From Sva-07 sp942492715 (GTDB taxonomy: Bacteria; Actinomycetota; Acidimicrobiia; Acidimicrobiales; Ilumatobacteraceae), in assembly GCA_942492715.1 (NCBI GenBank), contig CALOFW010000018.1:372001-436000 (forward strand): a stretch of 64,000 nucleotides of DNA. Direction: 5' to 3'. Shown in pieces: positions 32,469 to 39,976 of this stretch (position 1 is its first letter; each line of letters starts with the position of its first letter). A program made the translations under genes and the position numbers. The notes under the pieces are model-generated. The model worked only from the letters and a program-made list of their open reading frames with translations, searched no databases and was not told the DNA's origin.

Positions 32469-33439
32469 CACGCCACCTGCACTCTCGCCGGTTGGCGGAT
32501 CACGCTCGGCCAGTGGTAGAGCCGGTCGATGACCTCGGTGGTCGAGGTGTCGGGCTGGACGCCCAGCAGTGAGCGCATCAGCCGGTTGTCGGCGAGCCGA
32601 CCACGGTGCAACGTCTCCGACACGTGATCGGGAATCGGTGCACCGAGGAGATGGCTGAGCGTGCGTGCGACCCTCCAGTCCGGGCCGACGAGCGGGATCG
32701 GGAGCCGCCCACCGCGCCGGGCGGCCTGGAGGGCGGTGATCGCCCCGGGTGCGACGACGTTCACCGGCTCGGCGAGCCCGACCCGCGCGGCGGCCACGAA
32801 GGCTCGGGCAGCGTCGCGGTCCTCGATCACGGCGAACGGCGGATCGGCGAGCACGCTGAACGGAACGGCGGGCATGCGGAGGAGACGGCCGAGTGGCGAG
32901 GGCACATGGGGCCCGAGCACCGGCGCCAGCCGGAGTGCGGCGACGGTGACACCGACGCGTTCGCCGACACGAGCGGCGGTTCGCTCGATGGCCGCCACGG
33001 TGCGGCCCCAGTCGCTGGTCGGCTGCACCGGTGCGGACTCGTCGGGGCGGGTGAGGGCGCCGCGAGCCCGGCCGTACACCTCGATCCCGCTGCGGACCAC
33101 CAGGTGTTCGAGCGCACGGCACTCGGCAGCGGCACCGATGATCGACGTTGCGGCCGCATCGGTCAGCATCGCTGCCGCATGGGGAGCGGCACGGGCGTCG
33201 GGTTCCCACACCCCGACATGCACGAGCACGTGCGGGTTGAAGTCGACGACGGTGTCGACGATGCGGTCGTGTTCGTCGGGGTGGATCCGGTGGAAGACCG
33301 TACGGTGGAGACGGCGGCGTGGTGGATCGGCATCGATTCCCGACAGCGCCCCGACCCAGTCCTCCGCCTCGAGAAGACTCGCCACCAACGTGCCGAGTTC
33401 GCCCCCGACGCCGCTGACGAACACCCGACGACCAGCCAT
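32468..33439 (-). CDS. NAD-dependent epimerase/dehydratase-like protein
   Basis: The 323-residue product is an extended short-chain dehydrogenase: NAD loop VSGVGGELG near the N-terminus, HVLVHVGVWEPD, a VRSGIEVYGRARG segment at the place of the catalytic Tyr (the following Lys of YxxxK is missing) and a substrate-binding C-terminal part. It resembles the GalE2-like proteins encoded next to proC in mycobacteria; the sugar substrate is unknown. First gene of a four-gene operon with a leaderless-type promoter. Confidence 0.75.
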   Translation of the reverse strand: MAGRRVFVSGVGGELGTLVASLLEAEDWVGALSGIDADPPRRRLHRTVFHRIHPDEHDRIVDTVVDFNPHVLVHVGVWEPDARAAPHAAAMLTDAAATSIIGAAAECRALEHLVVRSGIEVYGRARGALTRPDESAPVQPTSDWGRTVAAIERTAARVGERVGVTVAALRLAPVLGPHVPSPLGRLLRMPAVPFSVLADPPFAVIEDRDAARAFVAAARVGLAEPVNVVAPGAITALQAARRGGRLPIPLVGPDWRVARTLSHLLGAPIPDHVSETLHRGRLADNRLMRSLLGVQPDTSTTEVIDRLYHWPSVIRQPARVQVA

Positions 33440-33446
33440 GGCATCA

Positions 33447-33452
33447 ACGCTA
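33447..33452 (-). promoter_or_regulatory. -10 box of the epimerase operon
   Basis: On the - strand TAGCGT ends 7 bases before the ATG at 33439. Confidence 0.5.
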
Positions 33453-33630
33453 CTCGTACCCGCCGACAGATCTCCGGTTCCGCACCGGGCCTGCTGGGGG
33501 TCGGCGTGGTTGCGCGCCTTGCCCCGATCGGACGGCCGGTCGATCCTGTGCCACGATGTTCTCTTCCGATCACCGGGGTCACGGGTGATCTGACGTCAAG
33601 TCCCCTTCTCCATCTGCCGATGTCTCTCTC

Positions 33631-34284
33631 ATGAAGTCGCCACGCCACGTCACCGGGTGGTTCCGCGCGGCGGCAATCGCCGTGGCGGCGAGCGCGGTCT
33701 GTGTGGGGCTGGGTTCGTTCGCGTCGGCGCAGGAGGGCTCCACCGCGGTGACGGTCCGGCTCGACGCTCCGGGTACGGCGCTGCACACCGCAGAGCGCCT
33801 GGCGTTGCGGCCGCCGCCCCCCGGGGTTGCACCGATGGCGCCCGAGGGGCTGCTGATCTTCCCCGTCGACCCGGGGAGCGACTGCTACGTGCTCGACAAC
33901 TTCGGTGACTCGCGCGGGACGCGCAGCCACGCGGGACTGGACATCATGGGGTCATCCGGGCGTGCGGTGTACGCGGTGGCGGCCGGCACGCTCACGAAGC
34001 GCTACACCAACACCGGCACGGCCGGGTGGGGCTGGACGCTGTACGACGCCGAGACCGACACGACGTACAAGTACTTCCACCTCACCGAGGACCCGAATGG
34101 GCTCGCCGAGGGTGACACGGTGGAACTCGGTGACGTCATCGGGTTCGTCGGGAGCAGTGGTACGAGCAGCGCCGAGAACATCCACCTCCACTTCGAACTC
34201 CGTCCCGGCAACGTGGCGATCGATCCGCTCCCGAAGCTGTTCGTCGACACCTCGGTCTGTACGGTCTCGCCCCCGATCCGCTGA
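33631..34284 (+). CDS. Secreted M23-family peptidase (LytM-like)
   Basis: The 217-residue product has a signal peptide ending near residue 33 (SFASA-Q) and an M23 domain: the zinc ligands His100 and Asp104 (HAGLD) and the HxH pair His185/His187 (IHLHFEL). The core VYAVAAGTLTK and GDVIGFVGSSGTSS loops fit Gly-Gly endopeptidases/LytM. It probably cleaves peptidoglycan cross-links or activates another hydrolase outside the cell. A 7-bp inverted repeat (33568-33574 with 33584-33590) lies in the upstream region. No ribosome-binding site is obvious. Confidence 0.85.
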   Translation: MKSPRHVTGWFRAAAIAVAASAVCVGLGSFASAQEGSTAVTVRLDAPGTALHTAERLALRPPPPGVAPMAPEGLLIFPVDPGSDCYVLDNFGDSRGTRSHAGLDIMGSSGRAVYAVAAGTLTKRYTNTGTAGWGWTLYDAETDTTYKYFHLTEDPNGLAEGDTVELGDVIGFVGSSGTSSAENIHLHFELRPGNVAIDPLPKLFVDTSVCTVSPPIR

Positions 34285-34304
34285 CGCCGCGTCGGGGCGA
34301 TCGG

Positions 34305-34811
34305 TCAGCGCAGGTCGGTGGCGCGCAGGATCATCTCGCGTGCGAACGGATCGAGGGCACGGCCGGCGAGGCGTTCGGTGACCTGTATCGCCTGCGTCGG
34401 TTCCTCGACGAGGCCGGCCCAGCGGATGTAGCCGCCCATGATGCCGAGGATGCGATCGCCGACCTCGTCGCCGTGGACGAGCACCTTGGTGCCGTGCTTG
34501 AGCAGGTCACGGATCTCGGTGTACAGCGCCTTGAGATACTGGTCGGTGTGCTCGCTGTTGAACGGCCGGTGGCGGCACGGCAGCTGCAGCTCCTCGTAGT
34601 TGTGCAGGTTGTGGGGCGCCGAGATGATCGACAGCACGCACCCGAACCCGTTCTCGCGGAGCCAGATGATCTCTTCCTGGCGGCGGACACGACGATGGCT
34701 GTCGCCGACGCCTCCCGGGCGCTCGCAGATCGCCAGCTTGTCCTTGAGAATCCAGGTGAAGTTACGTGGCGTGATGCCGAGCGCCCACTTGCCACGGAGC
34801 CGAGGAGGCAT
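34305..34811 (-). CDS. Dual-specificity phosphatase-fold protein with inactive signature
   Basis: The product (168 residues from ATG 34811; the frame is open to GTG 34859) resembles cyclin-like dual-specificity phosphatases: FTWILKDKLAICERPG start, IIWLRENGFGCVLSII, then VLVHGDEVGDRILGIMGGYIRW. The last segment aligns with the signature HCx5R of the phosphatase loop, but the nucleophilic cysteine is Gly (His113-Gly114-x5-Arg120). The protein is thus predicted to be a pseudophosphatase that binds but does not hydrolyse phospho-ligands. It is separated from tilS by about 100 bases on the same strand. Confidence 0.6.
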   Translation of the reverse strand: MPPRLRGKWALGITPRNFTWILKDKLAICERPGGVGDSHRRVRRQEEIIWLRENGFGCVLSIISAPHNLHNYEELQLPCRHRPFNSEHTDQYLKALYTEIRDLLKHGTKVLVHGDEVGDRILGIMGGYIRWAGLVEEPTQAIQVTERLAGRALDPFAREMILRATDLR

Positions 34812-34910
34812 CAGTGGGCTGCTTCGGAGCGATGTCGAGACGGCATAACGGCTTGCCACGCTACCCGCTCGCCGGCCCGGTCAGGAAACGCATCGCTCTC
34901 ACGTGTGGAG

Positions 34911-35789
34911 TCAGACCCCAGACGTGACAGCGGTGGTGCGGACGAGGCGGCGGCCGCGCCGCTCGACGCGGATCCCGCCGGCGAGTTCGCACGCCGCTGC
35001 TTCGCCGGTGGCGACCGCCATCACGCGAGCGACGCCCGCCGCATCGGGCGGGTAGCCGTCGTGTTCGAGCCACCGGCGGAGTGCGCGTGCGGCGAGTGGC
35101 GCCGGAGCTGCGACCAGCTCGTCGGCGGCCGCGGGGTCGATCCCCCGGGCGAGTTCGTCGAGCAGCCGGTCGTCGGCCCGCAGGAGATCGGCGGTGCGAG
35201 TGAGGAGCATCGCGACGTCTCGGTCGGCGATGTCGTCGAGGAGCGGTAGCAACTCGTGGCGGACGCGGTTCCGACGGAATCGGGGATCGGTGTTGGTCGG
35301 GTCGTCGGCCGCGGCGAGGCCGAGCTGGTCGCACAACGCCCTGGTCTCGCGAGCTCGAAGGGCGAGGATCGGGTGCCGGTGGCCGGGTTCGATTGCGGCC
35401 AGGCCGCTGGCTCCTGCGCCGCGCAGCAGCGCGAGCAGCACCGTCTCGGCTTGATCATCGGCAGTGTGCCCGGTCAGCGCATCGGGACCGAGCACCGCGC
35501 GGCGGGCGTCGCGCGCCCTCGCCTCGAGGTTGGGGCCGTCGTCGATCTCGACATGTGTCACCTGGAACGCGACCCCGAGGCGTTCGGCAGTGTGTCGGGC
35601 CGTCTCGGCGTCGTGATCTGCGCTCTCGCGCAGGCCGTGGTGCACGTGGTGGGCCGTGACGACACACCCGGCGTCGACGGCGAGCGCCACGAGCGCCGTC
35701 GAGTCCGCTCCACCGGACAGTGCGCACGTGACGCGCGCTCCGGGGGCGGGGAACGTGCAGCGCAGGAGCAGCTCGGCCGGATCGATCAC
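34911..35789 (-). CDS. tilS: tRNA(Ile)-lysidine synthase
   Basis: The 292-residue product has the PP-loop SGGADS (25-30), AHHVHHGLR, the TGHTADDQAETVLLALLRG motif and the DPTNTD and RNRVRHELLP segments of TilS. It attaches lysine to C34 of the CAU anticodon of tRNA(Ile), allowing AUA decoding. Shorter than E. coli TilS: the C-terminal domain is reduced, as in many actinobacteria. Confidence 0.92.
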   Translation of the reverse strand: MIDPAELLLRCTFPAPGARVTCALSGGADSTALVALAVDAGCVVTAHHVHHGLRESADHDAETARHTAERLGVAFQVTHVEIDDGPNLEARARDARRAVLGPDALTGHTADDQAETVLLALLRGAGASGLAAIEPGHRHPILALRARETRALCDQLGLAAADDPTNTDPRFRRNRVRHELLPLLDDIADRDVAMLLTRTADLLRADDRLLDELARGIDPAAADELVAAPAPLAARALRRWLEHDGYPPDAAGVARVMAVATGEAAACELAGGIRVERRGRRLVRTTAVTSGV

Positions 35790-35810
35790 GTCGGCGGCCT
35801 CATCGGGGGC

Positions 35811-35969
35811 CTACAGATCGGAGTGACGGGCCTGTTGCTGCTTCGCCGATGGGTACTTGCGGGAGGACACGGACTTCAGGTAGCCGGCCACCAGCACGAC
35901 CAGGACCAGGATCGAGACGAGAAAGAGGGCGATGCCGATCCACCAGTGCCACACGTTTGCGACGAGCAT
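35811..35969 (-). CDS. Small single-pass membrane protein (52 residues)
   Basis: ATG at 35969 opens a 53-codon frame: a short N-terminus with NVWHWW, one strongly hydrophobic helix (about 11-31) and a basic, Gln-rich tail (KSVSSRKYPSAKQQQ). Evidence for expression is a TAGCCT box 8 bases upstream. It ends 21 bases before the tilS start, so it may be the first gene of that unit. No family recognised. Confidence 0.55.
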   Translation of the reverse strand: MLVANVWHWWIGIALFLVSILVLVVLVAGYLKSVSSRKYPSAKQQQARHSDL

Positions 35970-35977
35970 GATCGGAG

Positions 35978-35983
35978 AGGCTA
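35978..35983 (-). promoter_or_regulatory. -10 box of the 52-residue membrane protein gene
   Basis: TAGCCT on the - strand ends 8 bases before the ATG. Confidence 0.45.
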
Positions 35984-36039
35984 ACTCCCGAGGCTGACCG
36001 GCGCACAGTTTCGGCGCACCGTTCCGCCGAGCTGGCGGC

Positions 36040-36336
36040 TCAGCCGATCTGGCCGTCGCCGTCGAAGTCGGTGCCGAAGCACATCTCGATTCGAGACAAC
36101 AGGCCCGGAGGCATCTCGTCGGTGTGGCACTTCTCCGCCACCACGATCTTCAACTCGGCGTGGAAGTCGAATGCCCCGAGACAGTCCATGCATCCGTCGA
36201 GGTGATGGCGGATCGACTCGTACTGCTCCGACGGGAGCTCGCCGTCGAGGAAGACGTCGAGTTCGCGCAGCGTCTGGGCGCAGTCGGACGTCTCGGCAGA
36301 TTCGGCTGCTGCGTCAGTCGAGTCGTTGCTCATCAT
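36040..36336 (-). CDS. rsrA: Zinc anti-sigma factor, RsrA/mycothiol-system type
   Basis: The 98-residue product has the ZAS motif His45-x3-Cys49-x2-Cys52, an upstream Cys19 that completes the zinc site, the LRELDVFLDGEL helix and the conserved tail FDFHAELKIVV with further cysteines (Cys70, Cys86). RsrA proteins bind SigR through this fold and release it when thiols are oxidised to disulfides. The gene overlaps sigR by 4 bases. Either of two adjacent ATG codons can start it. Confidence 0.9.
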   Translation of the reverse strand: MMSNDSTDAAAESAETSDCAQTLRELDVFLDGELPSEQYESIRHHLDGCMDCLGAFDFHAELKIVVAEKCHTDEMPPGLLSRIEMCFGTDFDGDGQIG

Positions 36337-36908
36337 CCGTTCTCCTGTGCGACCGTGAGCCCTCGGGCGAGGGCGAATTCGTACAACGCCTTCTGCATCG
36401 CTTTTCTTCCCCGATGCAGGCGCGACATGACCGTGCCGATCGGGATGTCGAGCATCTCGGCGATCTCCTTGTAGGAGAAACCCTCGACATCGGCGAGGAT
36501 CACCGGCAGGCGGAAGTTGTCCGGGAGGTCTTCCAGTGCTTGCTTGACCTCGTCGTCGGGCAGGAGTTCCATCAGCGATTCCTCGGCCGACCGGCCGACC
36601 GATGCGTCCTGCAGCGTCCCCAGGTTCTTGTACAGGTAGAGGTCCTCGAAGTCACCGAGATCGGTCTCGTCGGGGCGTCGTTGCTTGGCCCGATAGGAGT
36701 TGATGTACGTGTTGGTCATGATGCGGAAGAGCCAGGCCCGCAGGTTGGTGCCTTCGGTGAAGGAGTGGTAGCTCCGATAGCCCTTGAGGTACGTCTCCTG
36801 GACGAGGTCCTCCGCGTCGGCTCGGTTTCTGGTCATGCGCAGCGCGCCCGAGTAGAGCTGGGGTGCGTACTGCATCGCCTCGGCGGCGAAGGTTGCCTGG
36901 TCGGCCAT
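36333..36908 (-). CDS. sigR: ECF sigma factor, SigR/SigH type (thiol-oxidative stress)
   Basis: The 191-residue product has sigma region 2 (ALRMTRNRADAEDLVQETYL, FTEGTNLRAWLFRIMTN) and region 4 (LPVILADVEGFSYKEIAEML, IPIGTVMSRLHRGR) with the residues typical of SigR/SigH of the mycothiol redox response. It directs transcription of thioredoxin and mycothiol genes after disulfide stress and is held by RsrA, encoded next to it. The start has a TACAGT box 7 bases upstream inside the region downstream of the MarR gene, so it can be transcribed alone or with that gene. Confidence 0.92.
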   Translation of the reverse strand: MADQATFAAEAMQYAPQLYSGALRMTRNRADAEDLVQETYLKGYRSYHSFTEGTNLRAWLFRIMTNTYINSYRAKQRRPDETDLGDFEDLYLYKNLGTLQDASVGRSAEESLMELLPDDEVKQALEDLPDNFRLPVILADVEGFSYKEIAEMLDIPIGTVMSRLHRGRKAMQKALYEFALARGLTVAQENG

Positions 36909-36915
36909 GCGCGGG

Positions 36916-36921
36916 ACTGTA
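36916..36921 (-). promoter_or_regulatory. -10 box of sigR
   Basis: TACAGT on the - strand ends 7 bases before the sigR ATG. Confidence 0.5.
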
Positions 36922-36940
36922 TCGGGCTCCGCGTCGGCGG

Positions 36941-37468
36941 TCAGGCGGTTTCGGGATTGTTCGCTTCGGCCAGCCGTTCGACGACGTCGTCGACCGAGGC
37001 GATGAACCGATCGAGCAGATCGGCGAGTTGTGCCCGTTCGTCGGGCTCGAACTCGCTCAGGATGTGCATCATGGCTGTCGACCGCCGGGCGGCGACGTCG
37101 TCGTGTCGTCGCGTGCCCTCGTCGGTCACCCGCACCAGCACCACCCGGCCATCCTCCGGCGACGGGTACCGCTCGACGAGCCCGTCGGCCTCGAGGCGCT
37201 GGACCGAACGTGTCGCCGTCGACGGGTCGACACGGAGCCGGGCAGCGAGTTCCTTCATCGGGCGGTCGTTGCGTCGGCTCAGGAGGTCGAGCATGTCCAT
37301 CTGGCCCTGTTCCAGCTGCTTCTCACGGCCGAAGAGGTAGGCCCGGAGCGCAGATGCGCCGGCCCCCCGGCGGAGTTCGATCCAAGCGCGGCCGATTCTC
37401 CGTGCGTGTTCGCGGTCGGTTCGGTTCCGAAAGTCGACGGCGGCGCTTCCGCTGGCTGGGCTCGACAT
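36941..37468 (-). CDS. MarR-family transcriptional regulator
   Basis: The 175-residue product has a MarR winged-helix core: GQMDMLDLLSRRNDRPMKEL, RLRVDPSTATRSVQRLEADG (recognition helix) and the wing RYPSPEDGRVVLVRVTDEG, followed by a dimerisation helix. The 30 residues before it are polar. The ligand is unknown. It is divergent from the neighbouring hydrolase with only 23 bases between the start codons, so it probably regulates that gene and itself. sigR follows 32 bases downstream. Confidence 0.85.
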   Translation of the reverse strand: MSSPASGSAAVDFRNRTDREHARRIGRAWIELRRGAGASALRAYLFGREKQLEQGQMDMLDLLSRRNDRPMKELAARLRVDPSTATRSVQRLEADGLVERYPSPEDGRVVLVRVTDEGTRRHDDVAARRSTAMMHILSEFEPDERAQLADLLDRFIASVDDVVERLAEANNPETA

Positions 37469-37477
37469 GTGCGTTTG

Positions 37478-37484
37478 TACGGTA
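37478..37484. promoter_or_regulatory. Symmetric -10 element serving two divergent leaderless genes
   Basis: TACGGTA reads TACGGT on the + strand (8 bases before ATG 37492) and TACCGT on the - strand (10 bases before ATG 37468). The whole intergenic region is 23 bases, so both promoters must use the same base pairs. Confidence 0.6.
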
Positions 37485-37491
37485 GTGACCG

Positions 37492-38205
37492 ATGGGGGAG
37501 ATCGACGGAGCGGAGCAACCGGCGGATCCGTCGGACCCGACCGCGCTCGAGGCGCTCCACCCGCTCGCGTCGACCGAGGTGGAGGTCACGCCGACGTTCC
37601 GTCACCGCGAGGTGTACACCCGGCGGGGTCTGCTCACCGTCCTGACGCACGAGCCGGTCGAGGGTTCGGCGCGCCCGGCGGCGATCGTCGCCTGCGGCGG
37701 CGCACTCGGTGGTGTTCTCGGGCCCGGCAACGCCCTGTACCACCGCCTCGGTGATCGCTGGGCGCAGCGCGGCGTGCGGTTCGTGCGCGTCGGATACCGC
37801 GAGCCGAACAACCTCGACCTGTGTGCTCACGACCTCGCCTGCGGCGTGGAGGTGGCGAGAGATGCGGGTGCGCAGCGGGTGGTCGTGATGGGACACAGTT
37901 TCGGCGGTGCGGTGGCGGTGCGGTGCGCGGTCGTGATGCCGGCATCGGTCGTCGCGGTGGTCACGTTCGCCACCCAGTCGGCGGGCTGCGAGGTGGCCGG
38001 GGCGCTCGACGGCAAGCCGCTGCTGCTCTTCCACGGCGATCGCGACGAGTTGCTCCCGCCCGAGGCGAGCCACGTCGTCGCTGCGATCGCCGGTCACGGC
38101 GAGGTGGTGATGCTCCCCGGTGACGGTCACCTGCTCGGCAGGAGCGATGACACGATCACCGAGCGGCTCGACCAGTGGCTCCCGTCGGTGCTGTTCCCGA
38201 GCTGA
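37492..38205 (+). CDS. Alpha/beta-hydrolase (dienelactone hydrolase-like)
   Basis: The 237-residue product has the core VYTRRGLLTVLTHEP, RFVRVGYREPNN, the nucleophile elbow GHSFGG, LLFHGDRDELLPP and the histidine in PGDGHLL. The layout is that of small serine hydrolases acting on esters or acting as accessory peptidases. Divergent from the MarR gene with a shared promoter, so its substrate may be the MarR ligand (inference). Confidence 0.8.
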   Translation: MGEIDGAEQPADPSDPTALEALHPLASTEVEVTPTFRHREVYTRRGLLTVLTHEPVEGSARPAAIVACGGALGGVLGPGNALYHRLGDRWAQRGVRFVRVGYREPNNLDLCAHDLACGVEVARDAGAQRVVVMGHSFGGAVAVRCAVVMPASVVAVVTFATQSAGCEVAGALDGKPLLLFHGDRDELLPPEASHVVAAIAGHGEVVMLPGDGHLLGRSDDTITERLDQWLPSVLFPS

Positions 38206-38223
38206 TCTTCCCGGCCTGACCCG

Positions 38224-39483
38224 TCAACCGGTGCGGGCGATGTGGATGAGCTCGCGAGCGCCGTCGACGAGGCCGTTCGGAGCCGCCGCAGAGGGTGAGG
38301 CACCGGGATGCTGCGGGGCGATCCGGACACGGAGGGCTCCCGGACGGATCGAGAAGCGCAGGGGCGGGTCGAGGACGAGCGCCTCGCCGTCGACGCCGGC
38401 GGGGACCGGGCCGTCGGAGCCCACCTCGAACTCCGGCGCCTGCCACTGCCGGAACCGGGCGCGCCCGCGAGCGTCGTTCGAGGTCAGCTCGGCGACCGCC
38501 ACGCCGAGCTGACCGTCGTCGATGCTCGGTCGGGTCCCCGACCCGACGATGTTGCCGAGCCGGTACTGGTTGTTGGAGACCATGATCACCGTCGCTCGGC
38601 GACCGCTCACGCTCCCAGGGCCGGTGTACTCCAACACGTGACCGTCGCCGGTGGCGTCGCTGAAGTCCGGAATCGTGTCGAGCACGGTGCGGATCTTCGC
38701 GTTGCGGTACCCGGAACGCTGGACCGCCTCTGCATAGAGCCCCAACGACACGTTGTTCACGAAGACCCGCCCGTTGACCTCGGCGAGATCGACACGGCGC
38801 TCGCCGCCGTCGACGAACGCATCGAGCGCCCCCACAACGTCGTCACGGTCCACACCGAGGTCGAGCGCGAAGTGGTTTCGGGTGCCTGCAGGGATACAGG
38901 CGAACGGCAGGTCGAGTTCGGCGGCGATCGTGGCCACGAGCGCCTGCGTCCCGTCGCCGCCGGCCGCCGCCAGGGCGTCCGCCCCGTTCGCGACGGCGCC
39001 ACGGACGAGGACGAGTAGGTCGTCGCCGGGTTTCAGCTCGATCGGCTCGATCCCTCGGGCCCGCGCCTCGGCATCGAGGTCGGCGGCCAGCGCCTTGCCC
39101 CCGCCCGACTTCGGATTCCACACGACCACCGGCCGCGTCGGCGCGACGGCTCGCGGCAGCGGGACGTGGATGCGGAACGCCTCGCGCGCTGCGGCGGCGG
39201 CGGAGGAGAACAGCGCGGCGGCAACGATCGCCTCGAGCAGCACGCCGCCGGCCACGAGGACACCGACGAAGGTGACGAGCAGCACGATCGCGACGGTCGC
39301 GAACAGCGCCCGGGCCGGCCCGCGACGGCGCAACGCTTCCCACCCCACGACGAGTGCCCCGACCAGCAATGACGCGGCGATCAACCCGCGCGGAAACGCT
39401 CGCGTGCCGGTCAGCACGAGCACGAACACGCCCGCAACGAGGAACGCGAGTGCTGCGATAGCGGTGAGGCGACGTGACTTCAT
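38224..39483 (-). CDS. Diacylglycerol kinase-family lipid kinase with N-terminal membrane helices
   Basis: The 419-residue product has about three or four membrane helices in its first 100 residues, then a DAGK catalytic domain: VVWNPKSGGGKAL, AAGGDGTQALVAT (GGDGT nucleotide loop), IPAGTRNHFALDLG and the C-terminal beta domain with the PAGVDGEALVL segment. It would phosphorylate diacylglycerol or a related lipid at the membrane. The membrane region fused to the kinase is longer than in YegS/DgkB. Convergent with the hydrolase gene. Confidence 0.85.
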   Translation of the reverse strand: MKSRRLTAIAALAFLVAGVFVLVLTGTRAFPRGLIAASLLVGALVVGWEALRRRGPARALFATVAIVLLVTFVGVLVAGGVLLEAIVAAALFSSAAAAAREAFRIHVPLPRAVAPTRPVVVWNPKSGGGKALAADLDAEARARGIEPIELKPGDDLLVLVRGAVANGADALAAAGGDGTQALVATIAAELDLPFACIPAGTRNHFALDLGVDRDDVVGALDAFVDGGERRVDLAEVNGRVFVNNVSLGLYAEAVQRSGYRNAKIRTVLDTIPDFSDATGDGHVLEYTGPGSVSGRRATVIMVSNNQYRLGNIVGSGTRPSIDDGQLGVAVAELTSNDARGRARFRQWQAPEFEVGSDGPVPAGVDGEALVLDPPLRFSIRPGALRVRIAPQHPGASPSAAAPNGLVDGARELIHIARTG

Positions 39484-39516
39484 GGGATCCCTGTACTGGT
39501 CGGCGGGCGCTGGCGA

Positions 39517-39918
39517 TCAGGCGTCGGCGTGACGACCGCCGTGGGCGGCGAGCGCATAGATCACGAGGATGCCGATGATCACGTAGGCGAGTGACCAGAC
39601 GGGATAGACGGGCATCCACCACATCGCGGACACGGTCAGGATGGCGCCGGCGATGATCCCGATCCATCGGGCGAACTGCGAGCGGTTGAGCACTGCGAAC
39701 GACGACAGGATCAGGATCACCCCGACGATGATGTAGGCCCAGCCGTACGTCGACAGGGTCGTGCCGAGGAGCGCTCCCTCGAACTCGTCGGGAAGTACTC
39801 CGTCGTAGCGGAAGGCCCAGAACGCGTCGACGAAGCGCATCAGCCCCGCGAGGCCGAGAATCGTGCCCGCGAAGTAGAGCCAGCCACTGGGAACGGCGTT
39901 GTCGGTTGCCGAGTTCAT
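39517..39918 (-). CDS. Four-helix membrane protein (DUF7144-like)
   Basis: From ATG 39918 the 133-residue product has four membrane helices, with GWLYFAGTILGLAGLMRFVD in the first and WAYIIVGVILILSSFAVLNR in the second, a pattern seen in DUF7144-like and related small actinobacterial membrane proteins. No function is known. The frame extends to 40056 by overlap with the SulP gene, but the longer N-terminus is low-complexity. Confidence 0.65.
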   Translation of the reverse strand: MNSATDNAVPSGWLYFAGTILGLAGLMRFVDAFWAFRYDGVLPDEFEGALLGTTLSTYGWAYIIVGVILILSSFAVLNRSQFARWIGIIAGAILTVSAMWWMPVYPVWSLAYVIIGILVIYALAAHGGRHADA

Positions 39919-39976
39919 GAACCGATCGTGCACCTCCCGTCGCGAGCCTGCATCACGCCGATCGGGTGAACCGTTC

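Noticed and set aside
33480..33630. Cyclic di-AMP riboswitch before the M23 peptidase gene
   Set aside because: Such switches precede cell-wall hydrolases in actinobacteria, but the conserved core segments are missing; only a 7-bp inverted repeat is seen.
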